Positions 40,730 to 48,797 of a stretch of 64,000 bases of DNA are shown piece after piece; the first letter of the stretch is position 1; each line of letters starts with the position of its first letter. The position numbers and the translations under genes are program-made. This DNA comes from DAOTXK01 sp034430555 (GTDB taxonomy: Bacteria > Chloroflexota > Anaerolineae > Aggregatilineales > Ch27). The stretch lies in the NCBI GenBank assembly GCA_034430555.1, contig DAOUEM010000495.1, positions 1-64,000 of the forward strand. The letters run 5' to 3'. Below the pieces are notes generated by a model that ran no database searches, was not told the origin of the DNA, and saw only the letters and a program-made list of their open reading frames with translations.

Positions 40730-42025
40730 ATGAAGGTCGCAGTCATCGGCGGGGGTTCGACCTACACACCGGAATTGATCAATGGCTTCCTAGCGCGGGT
40801 GGCGGATTTCCCCGTGACCGAATTGTGGCTGATGGATGTGCTGGAGGAGCGGCTGGAACTCGTCGGCGGTTTGGCCCGGCGCATGGTCGAGGCGGCCGGT
40901 GCGCCCTTCGCGGTTCACCTGACCACCGACCTGCGCGAGGCAGTGCGCGGGGCCAGCTACGTGACCACGCAGCTGCGCGTCGGCTGGATGCAGGCCCGCC
41001 GCGCCGACGAATACCTGGGCCGTCGGCACGGCCTGGTCGGGCAGGAGACGACCGGCGTCGGCGGCATGGCTAAGGCGCTGCGCACCATTCCCGTGCTGCT
41101 GGAAGTAGCCGCCGCCATGCAGGAACTGGCCGAACCGGGCGCGCCCCTGGTCAACTTCACCAACCCCGCCGGGCTGGTCACGCAGGCCCTGGCCGATCAC
41201 GCGCCGCAGGTGCCCGCGGTGGGCGTGTGCAACGCCCCCTTCAACGCCAAAATGAGCATCCTGGAACTGCTGAAGCGGCGAGAAGGGCTGGACATCGCGC
41301 CGGAACGGGCCGCGCTGGACACGCTGGGCCTCAACCACCTGACGTGGCACCGCGGCTTCACGGTGGACGGGGAAGACGTCTGGCCGACGGTGATGGCCGG
41401 CACCATCGCCGAGCAGCGCGAAAACCCCCATTTTATGTTCGACGTCCCGACCCTCGAAGCCCTGCAAATGATCCCCAACTACTACCTGGAATACTTCTAC
41501 TACACGGCGCACAAGATCGCCGCCCAGGAAGCCTGGCCGCCCTCGCGCGCCGAACAGGTCATGGCCATCGAGGAGGAGCTGCTGGCCCAGTACGCGGAGC
41601 CGGATCGCACGCAGCCGCCGGCAGGCCTCATGAAGCGCGGCGGCGCGTATTATTCCACGGTCGCCACCCAGCTGCTCAACGCCCACTACAACGACCTGGG
41701 CGAGGTCCACGTGGCGAACGTGCGCCACGACGGCGCGGTCGCCGGCTGGCCCGCCGGCTGGGTGCTGGAAATGCCCTGCACGGTCGGGCGGGACGGCGTG
41801 CGGGCGCTCCCGGCGGACCCGCTGCCCCCGGCGGCCTTCGGGCTGGTGGCGCAGGTCAAACAGTACGAACTGCTGACGGTCGAGGCGGCGGTGCATGGCG
41901 ACCGGAACGCCGCCTACCAGGCGCTGCTGGCCCACCCGCTCGGTCCGCCGGCGGACCAGATCGGGGCGGTGCTGGACGATATGCTGGACACCCACCGGGA
42001 ATTCCTGCCGCGTTTTTTTGATTGA
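40730..42025 (+). CDS. Glycoside hydrolase family 4 (6-phospho-beta-glucosidase type)
   Basis: NAD+- and metal-dependent glycosidase of 431 residues. KVAVIGGGSTYTPELI at the N-terminus binds NAD, NFTNPAG near 143 and the metal-site CNAPFN near residue 165 follow, then LGLNHLTWHRG near 203. GH4 enzymes act by oxidation-elimination at C3. The next gene, a ChbG-type deacetylase, mirrors the order of the enterobacterial chitobiose operon (chbF, chbG), so an N,N'-diacetylchitobiose or cellobiose-type substrate is plausible. No PTS is present here, so the phosphorylated nature of the substrate is open. GAAAGG lies before ATG 40730. Confidence 0.88.
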   Translation: MKVAVIGGGSTYTPELINGFLARVADFPVTELWLMDVLEERLELVGGLARRMVEAAGAPFAVHLTTDLREAVRGASYVTTQLRVGWMQARRADEYLGRRHGLVGQETTGVGGMAKALRTIPVLLEVAAAMQELAEPGAPLVNFTNPAGLVTQALADHAPQVPAVGVCNAPFNAKMSILELLKRREGLDIAPERAALDTLGLNHLTWHRGFTVDGEDVWPTVMAGTIAEQRENPHFMFDVPTLEALQMIPNYYLEYFYYTAHKIAAQEAWPPSRAEQVMAIEEELLAQYAEPDRTQPPAGLMKRGGAYYSTVATQLLNAHYNDLGEVHVANVRHDGAVAGWPAGWVLEMPCTVGRDGVRALPADPLPPAAFGLVAQVKQYELLTVEAAVHGDRNAAYQALLAHPLGPPADQIGAVLDDMLDTHREFLPRFFD

Positions 42026-42040
42026 TGATTCGTGCCGCAG

Positions 42041-42061
42041 GGGCGAGGCGAGGCCTCGTCC
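42041..42061. repeat. GTAGGG-family hairpin between GH4 and ChbG genes
   Basis: Stem GGGCGAGGC (42041-42049) / GCCTCGTCC (42053-42061) with one G-T pair and a GAG loop, preceded by GCAG. It resembles the other GTAGGGGC hairpins and lies 16 bp before the start codon of the downstream gene. Confidence 0.5.
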
Positions 42062-42077
42062 GGTTGAAGGACAAACC

Positions 42078-42977
42078 ATGGAACCCAACAACCCGGTTCT
42101 CAAGAAGCTCGGTTTTGCCGCCGATGACCGCGTGGTCATCATCCACGCCGACGACATCGGCATGTATCCCCAGACGGTGGGCGCCTGCGCCGACCTGCTC
42201 GACTTTGGCCTGGTCACCGCGGCCTCGGTGATGGTGCCCTGCCCGGCTTACCCGGCGGCGGCGGACTTCTGCCGCACTCATCCGGGGGTCGATGTCGGCG
42301 TGCACCTGACCGTCACCGCCGGCGACGGCGAGCCGACGCGCGGCCCGGTAGCGGACCCGCCTCCCGGCTCCGGCCTGGTGACGGACGCCGGGCACTTCCA
42401 CATCAGCAACGAGGCCGTGTGGGAAAAGGCCGACCCGGCAGCAGTCGGGGCGGAGATCAACGCGCAGATCGACCGGGCGCTGGCCGACGGCATCGACGTG
42501 ACCCACGTCGATACGCACACCGGCACGGTGCTCGACGCGGGGCTGATCGCCCATTACGTGATGGCCGCGCTGACCCACCGCGTCCCGCCGATGGTGGTCC
42601 GCTACGACGAGGCGCGCTTCCGGCAGGAATTCGGCGCGGACGAGGTGACGGCAAAGGCGGCGGTCGCCAGCATCCGCCAGTTGGAAGAAGCGGGCGTGCC
42701 GCTGGTCGATCACGTGGGCATGTACCCGCTGTACGAGGAGCCGGACGACCCGGTCGCCGCTGCCAAAGCTGCGTTGGCCGCGCTGCCGCCCGGCCTGACG
42801 TTTTACATCATCCACCCGGTGAAGACTACGGCCGGCGATCCGCTGCTTCAGACGACTCAGCCGGCGCGCCTGGCGAATTACACGGCCTTCATGAGCGACG
42901 ACCTGAAGGCGTTTATCGCCGCCGAGGGTTTCCAGTTGATCGGCTACCGGCCGCTGCGCGACCTGATGCGCGGGTGA
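42078..42977 (+). CDS. ChbG/HpnK (YdjC-like) family carbohydrate deacetylase
   Basis: Protein of 299 residues. VVIIHADDIGMYPQTVGA near 20-37 carries the metal-binding Asp pair, VDVGVHLTVTAGDG near 74 and DVTHVDTHTGT near 138 carry the His ligands, and FYIIHPVKT near 250 completes the site. The family removes N-acetyl groups from chito-oligosaccharides or similar substrates. ATG 42078 has AAGGAC upstream; the longer frame reads through the GH4 gene. With the GH4 enzyme before it and nagA at 55133 the window contains three of the functions needed for chitobiose or amino-sugar use. Confidence 0.85.
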   Translation: MEPNNPVLKKLGFAADDRVVIIHADDIGMYPQTVGACADLLDFGLVTAASVMVPCPAYPAAADFCRTHPGVDVGVHLTVTAGDGEPTRGPVADPPPGSGLVTDAGHFHISNEAVWEKADPAAVGAEINAQIDRALADGIDVTHVDTHTGTVLDAGLIAHYVMAALTHRVPPMVVRYDEARFRQEFGADEVTAKAAVASIRQLEEAGVPLVDHVGMYPLYEEPDDPVAAAKAALAALPPGLTFYIIHPVKTTAGDPLLQTTQPARLANYTAFMSDDLKAFIAAEGFQLIGYRPLRDLMRG

Positions 42978-43013
42978 CCGGGCTTCACGCCGATAAGAAC
43001 CAGAGGGAGACGT

Positions 43014-43787
43014 ATGCAGGACTTTATCGAGCTGGCAGAACGGCTGGCCGATGCCAGCGCGGCCGTCATCAAAAGCTACCACCGCCGGCAGATGTCGGTA
43101 GAAGATAAGGCCGATGGCTCGCCGGTGACCATCGCCGACCGGGAAGCCGAAACCGCCATGCGCGCCCTGATCCGGGAGACCTTCCCCGCGCACGGCATCA
43201 TCGGCGAAGAGTTTGAGAATCACCAGCCGGACGCGCCCTACCAGTGGACGCTGGACCCCATCGACGGCACCAAAAACTTCGTGGCGGGCAGCTTTTTGTT
43301 CGGCACGCTGATCGGCCTGCTGAAAGATAACATCCCGGTGATGGGCCTGCTCAATCACCCCGTAACCGGGCACCGGCTGGTCGGCGCGGCGGGCGAGACC
43401 CGGCTCAACGGCGAAGTGGTCCGGGTGCGGCCCTGCGCCAGCATCGAGGACGCGCTGCTGCTGACCTCCACCCATACCAGCGTGGAACGCTTCCAGGACG
43501 CCGCCCCCTTCGAAGCGCTGATCCGGCGGGCCAGGGTGTATCGCACCTGGGGCGACGCGCACGGCTACTTCCTGCTGGCCACCGGTTTCGCCGACATCAT
43601 ACTCGACCCGGCCATGAAACTGTGGGATGTCGCGCCGCTGGTGCCCATCGTGGAAGGCGCGGGCGGCACGATCACCACCTGGCAGGGCGGCCCCATCTTC
43701 GACGGCACGCTGCCGGCGCAAACGAGCTGCATCGCCACGGCTGGTCCGCTGCACGAAACCGTGGTCACCGCCCTCAATCCAACCTGA
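43014..43787 (+). CDS. Inositol-monophosphatase-family phosphatase (histidinol-phosphatase HisN-like)
   Basis: Protein of 257 residues. Metal motifs are GEEF (about 64-67), LDPIDGTKNFV (about 82-92) and LWDVAPLVPIVEGAGG (about 204-219). The substrate loop TWGDAHGYFLLATG (near 184-197) is the form I associate with the HisN branch rather than with inositol phosphatases. It would hydrolyse L-histidinol phosphate or a sugar phosphate. No other his gene is nearby, so a role on a sugar phosphate of the surrounding pathways is equally possible. AGAGGGAG lies before ATG 43014. Confidence 0.82.
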   Translation: MQDFIELAERLADASAAVIKSYHRRQMSVEDKADGSPVTIADREAETAMRALIRETFPAHGIIGEEFENHQPDAPYQWTLDPIDGTKNFVAGSFLFGTLIGLLKDNIPVMGLLNHPVTGHRLVGAAGETRLNGEVVRVRPCASIEDALLLTSTHTSVERFQDAAPFEALIRRARVYRTWGDAHGYFLLATGFADIILDPAMKLWDVAPLVPIVEGAGGTITTWQGGPIFDGTLPAQTSCIATAGPLHETVVTALNPT

Positions 43788-43812
43788 ACCACCGCCCCGA
43801 AAGGACATCCCT

Positions 43813-44919
43813 ATGCCGGGAAAAACCGACGACCAGCGGCGCGAAGAAGCCATTCGTAACGCCTGCACCCGCTTCCTGATGGGCCATGGCCGGGTACGCC
43901 CCCACGACGTGCTGGCCGACCTGAGCGCCTTCACCGACCCCGAGGCGCAGCTGGATTACTACGGCGCCGGCGACCTGATCGCCGGATTCGAGGCAGAGGT
44001 GGCGGACCTGCTCGGCAAACCGGCGGCGGTGTTCATGCCCTCCGGTACGATGGCCCAGCAGATCGCGCTGCGCATCTGGGCGGACCGCTCCGGCAACCGC
44101 GCCGTGGCCTTCCACCCGACCTGCCACCTGGAACTGCACGAACAGCAGGCCTACCGGTTGCTGCACGATCTGCACGGCGTGCTGGTCGGCGACCGCTTCC
44201 GCCTGATGACGCTGGGCGACTTGCAGGCCATCCAGGAGCCGGTGGGGGCGCTGCTGATCGAGCTGCCGCAGCGGCACATCGGCGGGGCGCTGCCCACCTG
44301 GGACGAGCTGACCGCCATCGTGGGGTGGGCGCGCGAACGGGGCATCATCCTGCACATGGACGGGGCGCGCCTGTGGGAGTGCCAGCCCTATTACGGGCGC
44401 GACCTGGCCGCCATCGCCGAGTTGTTCGACACGGTGTACGTCTCCTGCTACAAGACGCTGGGCGGCATCACCGGCGCAGTGCTGGCCGGGCCGGAAGACG
44501 TGATCGCGGAGGCGCGCGTCTGGCAGCGGCGGCATGGCGGCAACCTGATCCACCTGTATCCCTACGTGCTCTCCGCCCAAAAGGGATTGCAGGAGCGGCT
44601 GCCGCTTATGACCGCTTACCACGAGAAGGCGGTCGCCATCGCGGCGGCGCTGGAAGCCCTGCCGGGAGTCGCGGTCACGCCCCACCCGCCCCAGACGCAC
44701 ATGATGCACATCTACCTCCAGGCAAAGCAGGAGCGGCTGCGCGAGTCGGCGCTGGCGCTGGCCGAGGAAACCGGCATCTGGTTCCTGCGGGAGCCGTCCC
44801 TGGCGCAGGTGCCCGGCACTTGCTGGTTCGAGTTGAGCGTGGGCGACGCCACGCTGGAAATCCCCACCGAGGAGATCGCGGACCTGATCGCAGCCTGGGT
44901 CACCCGCAGCCGCGCCTGA
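43813..44919 (+). CDS. PLP-dependent threonine-aldolase/beta-eliminating lyase family protein
   Basis: Fold-type I PLP enzyme of 368 residues. VFMPSGTMAQQIALRIW near 75 is the cofactor phosphate region, HMDGARLWE near 180 contains the Asp that pairs with the pyridine nitrogen, and SCYKTLGGITGAVLAGP near 216 holds the Schiff-base Lys. Low-specificity threonine aldolases split threonine to glycine and acetaldehyde. I start at ATG 43813 with AAGGAC upstream; the longer frame lies inside the phosphatase gene. The last codons and the stop form the first unit of a 20-bp tandem repeat (44901-44980). Confidence 0.8.
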   Translation: MPGKTDDQRREEAIRNACTRFLMGHGRVRPHDVLADLSAFTDPEAQLDYYGAGDLIAGFEAEVADLLGKPAAVFMPSGTMAQQIALRIWADRSGNRAVAFHPTCHLELHEQQAYRLLHDLHGVLVGDRFRLMTLGDLQAIQEPVGALLIELPQRHIGGALPTWDELTAIVGWARERGIILHMDGARLWECQPYYGRDLAAIAELFDTVYVSCYKTLGGITGAVLAGPEDVIAEARVWQRRHGGNLIHLYPYVLSAQKGLQERLPLMTAYHEKAVAIAAALEALPGVAVTPHPPQTHMMHIYLQAKQERLRESALALAEETGIWFLREPSLAQVPGTCWFELSVGDATLEIPTEEIADLIAAWVTRSRA

Positions 44920-44980
44920 CAACCCGCAGCCGCGCCTGAGCCATCGCAGCCGCGCCTGAGCCATCGCAGCCGCGCCTGAC
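44901..44980 (+). repeat. 20-bp tandem repeat (four units) carrying the stop codon
   Basis: Four successive 20-bp units (44901-, 44921-, 44941-, 44961-) each contain CGCAGCCGCGCCTGA, with differences only in the first four bases and the last base. The first unit encodes the end of the PLP enzyme and its TGA. The array fills most of the gap to the MFS gene at 45022. Confidence 0.88.
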
Positions 44981-45021
44981 ACTCACAGGCGTTCCTGACC
45001 CGCCATAAACTGGAGCCTGCC

Positions 45022-46245
45022 ATGACCGACAACCGCCGCAATATCATGATCCTGTTTTTCACGCTGGTCGTGGTGATGATGGGTTTCGGGATGGCGATAC
45101 CCATCCTGCCCTTTTACATCGAAGCCTTCGGCGGCAGCGGCAGCGATATGGGTTTCCTGATGGCGATCTACGCCATCATGCAGTTCCTTTTTGCGCCAGT
45201 ATGGGGCCAGCTCTCCGACCGCTACGGACGCAAACCGATCATCCTGATCGGCGTGCTGGGCAACGCCATCGCTCAACTGCTGTTCGGGCTGTCCTCGGCG
45301 CTGTGGATGTTGTTCGTGGCGCGGGCGCTGGCCGGGGTCCTGTCCTCGGCGACGCTGCCCACGGCCATGGCCTACATCGGCGACAGCACCTCGGAGGAGG
45401 ACCGGGGCGGGGGCATGGGCATCATGGGCGCGGCGATGGGCGTCGGCATGGTGCTGGGGCCGGGATTGGGCGGCCTGCTGGCGAAGGAAGCGCTCTCACT
45501 GCCCTTCTTCCTGGCGGCGGCGCTCTCCGCAGGCGCTTTCCTGCTGATCCTGGCCGTGCTGCCGGAATCGCTGCCGGCGAACCAGCGGGCTGCCGGCGAG
45601 GGCGGGTTACGCAGCGTGCAGGTCGGCGAAATGGGGCGAGCACTGTTCAGCCCGATCGGTTTCCTGCTGCTGATGGCCTTCCTGCTGAGTTTTGGCCTGA
45701 CCAATTTCGAGACGATCTTCAGCTTTTACAGCAAGGACCGCTACGGCTACGGCCCGGCAGACGTGGGCGTGATCCTGATGGTGATCGGCGTGATCTCGGC
45801 AGTGGTGCAGGGCGGGCTGACCGGACCGCTCAGCCGCCGCTGGGGCGAGGCCAACCTGCTGCGCGGCGCGCTGCTGATCAGCGGGATCGGCTTCCTGCTG
45901 ATGCTGCTGGCGGAAAACCTGGCCGGGGTGCTGGTCACGGTGAGCATCTTCATCGTGGGCAATGCCCTGCTGCGCCCGGCCACGGCCTCACTGATCTCGC
46001 GGCGCACGGTGCACGGCCAGGGCGTGGCCATGGGTTTGAACAACGCCTTCATGAGCCTGGGCCGCATCGCCGGGCCGCTGTGGGCCGGGGCCATCTATGA
46101 CGTGCAGATCAGCTATCCCTATATCAGCGGCGCGATCGTGATGCTGATCGGCTTCGGCCTGAGCATGGCCTGGCTGTCACGCGCCCCGGTCGAGGCGTCG
46201 ATTGACGCGCCCGCCTCCGCACCGGAGCCGGGCGTGGGCCACTGA
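45022..46245 (+). CDS. MFS transporter, drug/metabolite exporter type
   Basis: Twelve predicted helices in 407 residues. Motif A appears as GQLSDRYGRKPIILIG near 64-79, RALAGVLSSATLPTAMAYIGD is in helix 4, and the motif C-like GVGMVLGPGLGGLLA is in helix 5, which is typical of proton-coupled antiporters such as TetA-like exporters. It probably extrudes a small molecule from the cytoplasm. The upstream gap is almost wholly the 20-bp tandem array; the start ATG 45022 has TGGAG upstream. The substrate is unknown. Confidence 0.85.
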   Translation: MTDNRRNIMILFFTLVVVMMGFGMAIPILPFYIEAFGGSGSDMGFLMAIYAIMQFLFAPVWGQLSDRYGRKPIILIGVLGNAIAQLLFGLSSALWMLFVARALAGVLSSATLPTAMAYIGDSTSEEDRGGGMGIMGAAMGVGMVLGPGLGGLLAKEALSLPFFLAAALSAGAFLLILAVLPESLPANQRAAGEGGLRSVQVGEMGRALFSPIGFLLLMAFLLSFGLTNFETIFSFYSKDRYGYGPADVGVILMVIGVISAVVQGGLTGPLSRRWGEANLLRGALLISGIGFLLMLLAENLAGVLVTVSIFIVGNALLRPATASLISRRTVHGQGVAMGLNNAFMSLGRIAGPLWAGAIYDVQISYPYISGAIVMLIGFGLSMAWLSRAPVEASIDAPASAPEPGVGH

Positions 46246-46325
46246 ATCGCCGGGCACTCCCTCTAACCCGGCCTCCGGCCACGGGACCCTGCCGCGACCG
46301 GCCACGGCCCAGGCGGGCGCTTTTA

Positions 46326-46334
46326 TGTTAAAAT
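46326..46334 (+). promoter_or_regulatory. Extended -10 promoter element of the kinase-cytochrome locus
   Basis: TGTTAAAAT lies 51 bp before ATG 46386 in the 140-bp gap after the MFS gene. No -35 is clear. It is the only good -10 candidate before the kinase gene. Confidence 0.42.
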
Positions 46335-46385
46335 GAGCGCCAGGGGGCAGCACGCTAAACGTCCATTTTTTCGAGGGAAACGCCG

Positions 46386-48641
46386 ATGGCCCGGCAAAAC
46401 CTCAGTGGCAGCCAGATCGGACAGTACCAACTGCTGGAGCAGATCGGCAGCGGCGGCATGGCGACCGTCTACCGCGCCCAACAGGTCAACATCGACCGCC
46501 AGGTGGCCGTCAAGATCATGCTGCCGGACCTGGCCCGCAACCCGGACTTCGTGCGCCGCTTCCAGCGCGAAGCCAACACCATCGCCCAGCTAGAGCATCC
46601 CCACATCCTGCCGGTGTATGATTACGGCTTTGACGAAAACCAGCAGCTGGTTTACCTGGTCGCTCGCCTGATGAGCGGCGGCTCGCTGGAGGAATGGCTG
46701 GCCGACCGGGGCGCGCTGCGCCTGGAGGAAGTCGGGCGCGTGCTGCGCCAGCTGGGCGACGCGCTGCATTACGCGCACGAGCGCGGCGTCTATCACCGCG
46801 ACCTCAAACCCGGCAACGTGCTGCTGGACGAGTTCGGCAACGTCTACCTCACCGATTTTGGCATCGCCAAGCTGATGAACGTGACCGCCATCACCCACAC
46901 CGGCACGGTGCTCGGCACGCCGGCCTACATGGCCCCGGAACAGTGGCGCGGCGGCGACATCGATCACCGGGTGGACGTGTACGCGCTGGGAGTCCTGCTC
47001 TACCAGATGCTGACGGGTGAACTGCCCTTCGACGCGCCCACGCCCCCGCAGATGATGTACCTGCACCTGGAGCAGCAGCCGCCGGTCCTGGCGGACAAAG
47101 TCACCGGGCTGCCGCGCAGCGTGGAAAACGTGGTACACCGGGCGCTGGCCAAAAACCCTGAGCAGCGTTTCTCCAGCACCGCCCAGATGGCTAACGCTTT
47201 TGAGCAGGTCGCGTTCGGGGATACCCAGATCCTGCCGGGCGGCTCCACGCCCCTGCCGCAGGAAGTCGTGCTCCCGCCGAAACAGACGATACCCGCCAGC
47301 CCGCCGCTGCCCCCGTACGATACGCCGTACGAGAAATCCGCCCCCGTGACGGTGCCCGGCCAGACTCCGCCGCCTTACGCCGCGCCGCCTTACGCCGCGG
47401 ATACGGGCCGGGGTCGCCGGGGACAGAGACGCCGCGAGAAGCGGGTCCCTCAGGAAAATCAGGGCCACGGTCAGAACCGGGGCTGTTACCTGGCCCTGGG
47501 CGGCGGGCGCTTCCGCTTTGTGCTGGCGCTGACCGTCGGCATGTTGGCCGTGGCCTGCGCGGCGGTGCTGGTGGTGCAGTCGAACCTGGTGGGACGGTCA
47601 ACACCACCGCAGGCGGTGGGCAGCGCGCCGACCCAAGCGTTCACAGCAGCGGCTGCGTGGCCTACGGCGACAGTGTTCTTTGTAACGCCGACCCCGCTGG
47701 CATCCAGCGGCGGCGGAGGCCCATCAGAAGCCGTCAGACAGACCGCCACGGCGCTGGCCGTCGCCCTGGCAGCGACCGACACGCCGCGGCCATCCGCAAC
47801 CGTGCTTCCGTCAACCAGCACCCCGCTGCCCACCATCACCCTGCGCCCGACCGACACACGCGTCCCGACAATCGCCCCGTCTCTCACGCCGGTCGTGCTG
47901 CCGACGTCCGTCCCGCCGCCCGTGCCGGGCCTGGTGCCGATCACCAGCAACGAGGCCTGGTCGCCGGTGATCCGGTCCTTTACCGACCTGCAGCTGGTGC
48001 TGGTGCCGGTGGGCTGCTTCACCATGGGCTTCGACCTGGGCCAGGACAACGAGCGCCCGGCGCACTCACAGTGCTTCAGCGCACCGTTCTGGATCGGCCG
48101 CTTCGAGGTGACCAACGCGTTGTACGGCTCGGCGGGGCACTTTACCGGCGACAACCGCCCCCGCGACAGCGTATCCTGGGTTGACGCGCGGGCCTTCTGT
48201 GAGAGTCGGGGGATGCGCCTGCCCACCGAGGCCGAGTGGGAATACGCCGCCCGCGGCCCCAGCAGCTGGATCTATCCGTGGGGCGATGACTTCGATAGCG
48301 ACCGGCTGGTCTGGATCGGCAATTCGGGCGATGGGACCATCGGGGGCAGCGCCACCGCCGACGTGGGCAGCCGGCCAAGTGGAGCCTCCTGGGTCGGCGC
48401 CTACGATATGAGCGGCAACCTGATGGAGTGGGTGAGCAGTCTGCTTTACCCCTATCCGTTTGACTGGACCGACGGGCGTGAGAATACCAGCAGCAGCGAT
48501 AACCGGGGGGTGCGCGGCGGGGCCTGGGCCTTCGACCAGCACCTGGCCGCGGCGACTTATCGGGAAGCGAAGCCGCCGGCCGAAGGGCTGCCCGCCCTCG
48601 GCTTCCGCTGCGCCCGTAATTTCAGCCCCACCGATTTTTAA
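46386..48641 (+). CDS. Transmembrane Ser/Thr protein kinase with extracellular SUMF1-like domain
   Basis: Protein of 751 residues. The N-terminal PknB-type kinase is complete: glycine loop IGSGGMATVYRA (about 17-28), VAVKIM Lys, HRDLKPGNV with Asp139, DFG at 157-159 and MAPEQWRG. A Pro-rich and then basic juxtamembrane stretch leads to one helix (about 378-398), a Pro/Thr stalk, and from about 535 to the end an FGE/SUMF1-fold domain (LVLVPVGCFTMG, VSWVDARAFCE, LPTEAEWEYAARG, YDMSGNLMEWV). The catalytic Cys pair of true FGE is missing at VRGGAWAFDQ, so the outer domain probably senses or binds a ligand. GAGGGAAAC precedes ATG 46386. It heads the exported-cytochrome cluster and may regulate it (inference). 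Confidence 0.9.
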   Translation: MARQNLSGSQIGQYQLLEQIGSGGMATVYRAQQVNIDRQVAVKIMLPDLARNPDFVRRFQREANTIAQLEHPHILPVYDYGFDENQQLVYLVARLMSGGSLEEWLADRGALRLEEVGRVLRQLGDALHYAHERGVYHRDLKPGNVLLDEFGNVYLTDFGIAKLMNVTAITHTGTVLGTPAYMAPEQWRGGDIDHRVDVYALGVLLYQMLTGELPFDAPTPPQMMYLHLEQQPPVLADKVTGLPRSVENVVHRALAKNPEQRFSSTAQMANAFEQVAFGDTQILPGGSTPLPQEVVLPPKQTIPASPPLPPYDTPYEKSAPVTVPGQTPPPYAAPPYAADTGRGRRGQRRREKRVPQENQGHGQNRGCYLALGGGRFRFVLALTVGMLAVACAAVLVVQSNLVGRSTPPQAVGSAPTQAFTAAAAWPTATVFFVTPTPLASSGGGGPSEAVRQTATALAVALAATDTPRPSATVLPSTSTPLPTITLRPTDTRVPTIAPSLTPVVLPTSVPPPVPGLVPITSNEAWSPVIRSFTDLQLVLVPVGCFTMGFDLGQDNERPAHSQCFSAPFWIGRFEVTNALYGSAGHFTGDNRPRDSVSWVDARAFCESRGMRLPTEAEWEYAARGPSSWIYPWGDDFDSDRLVWIGNSGDGTIGGSATADVGSRPSGASWVGAYDMSGNLMEWVSSLLYPYPFDWTDGRENTSSSDNRGVRGGAWAFDQHLAAATYREAKPPAEGLPALGFRCARNFSPTDF

Positions 48642-48797
48642 CCGGCGCCGCACCGCACACCAGTGATGTTCTCTTGGCCCCGGCATGACATAACGCCGTA
48701 GGACCGCCCGCCCGGTCGGGTTACACTGGAGGCATCGGGGGGCAGGCCTGCGCCATGACGAACGGCCCGGCGCACCATGAGTCACGTGGGGAAAGTT

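Noticed and set aside
41856..43934. 692-codon open frame on the minus strand across the GH4, ChbG and phosphatase genes
   Set aside because: It is a shadow of three well-supported plus-strand genes in high-GC DNA; its translation is Arg/His/Gly-rich without any recognisable motif.
46386..48641. Kinase C-terminal domain as a functional formylglycine-generating enzyme
   Set aside because: The C-terminal Cys pair required for copper binding is absent (VRGGAWAFDQ) and there is no intact sulfatase in the window.
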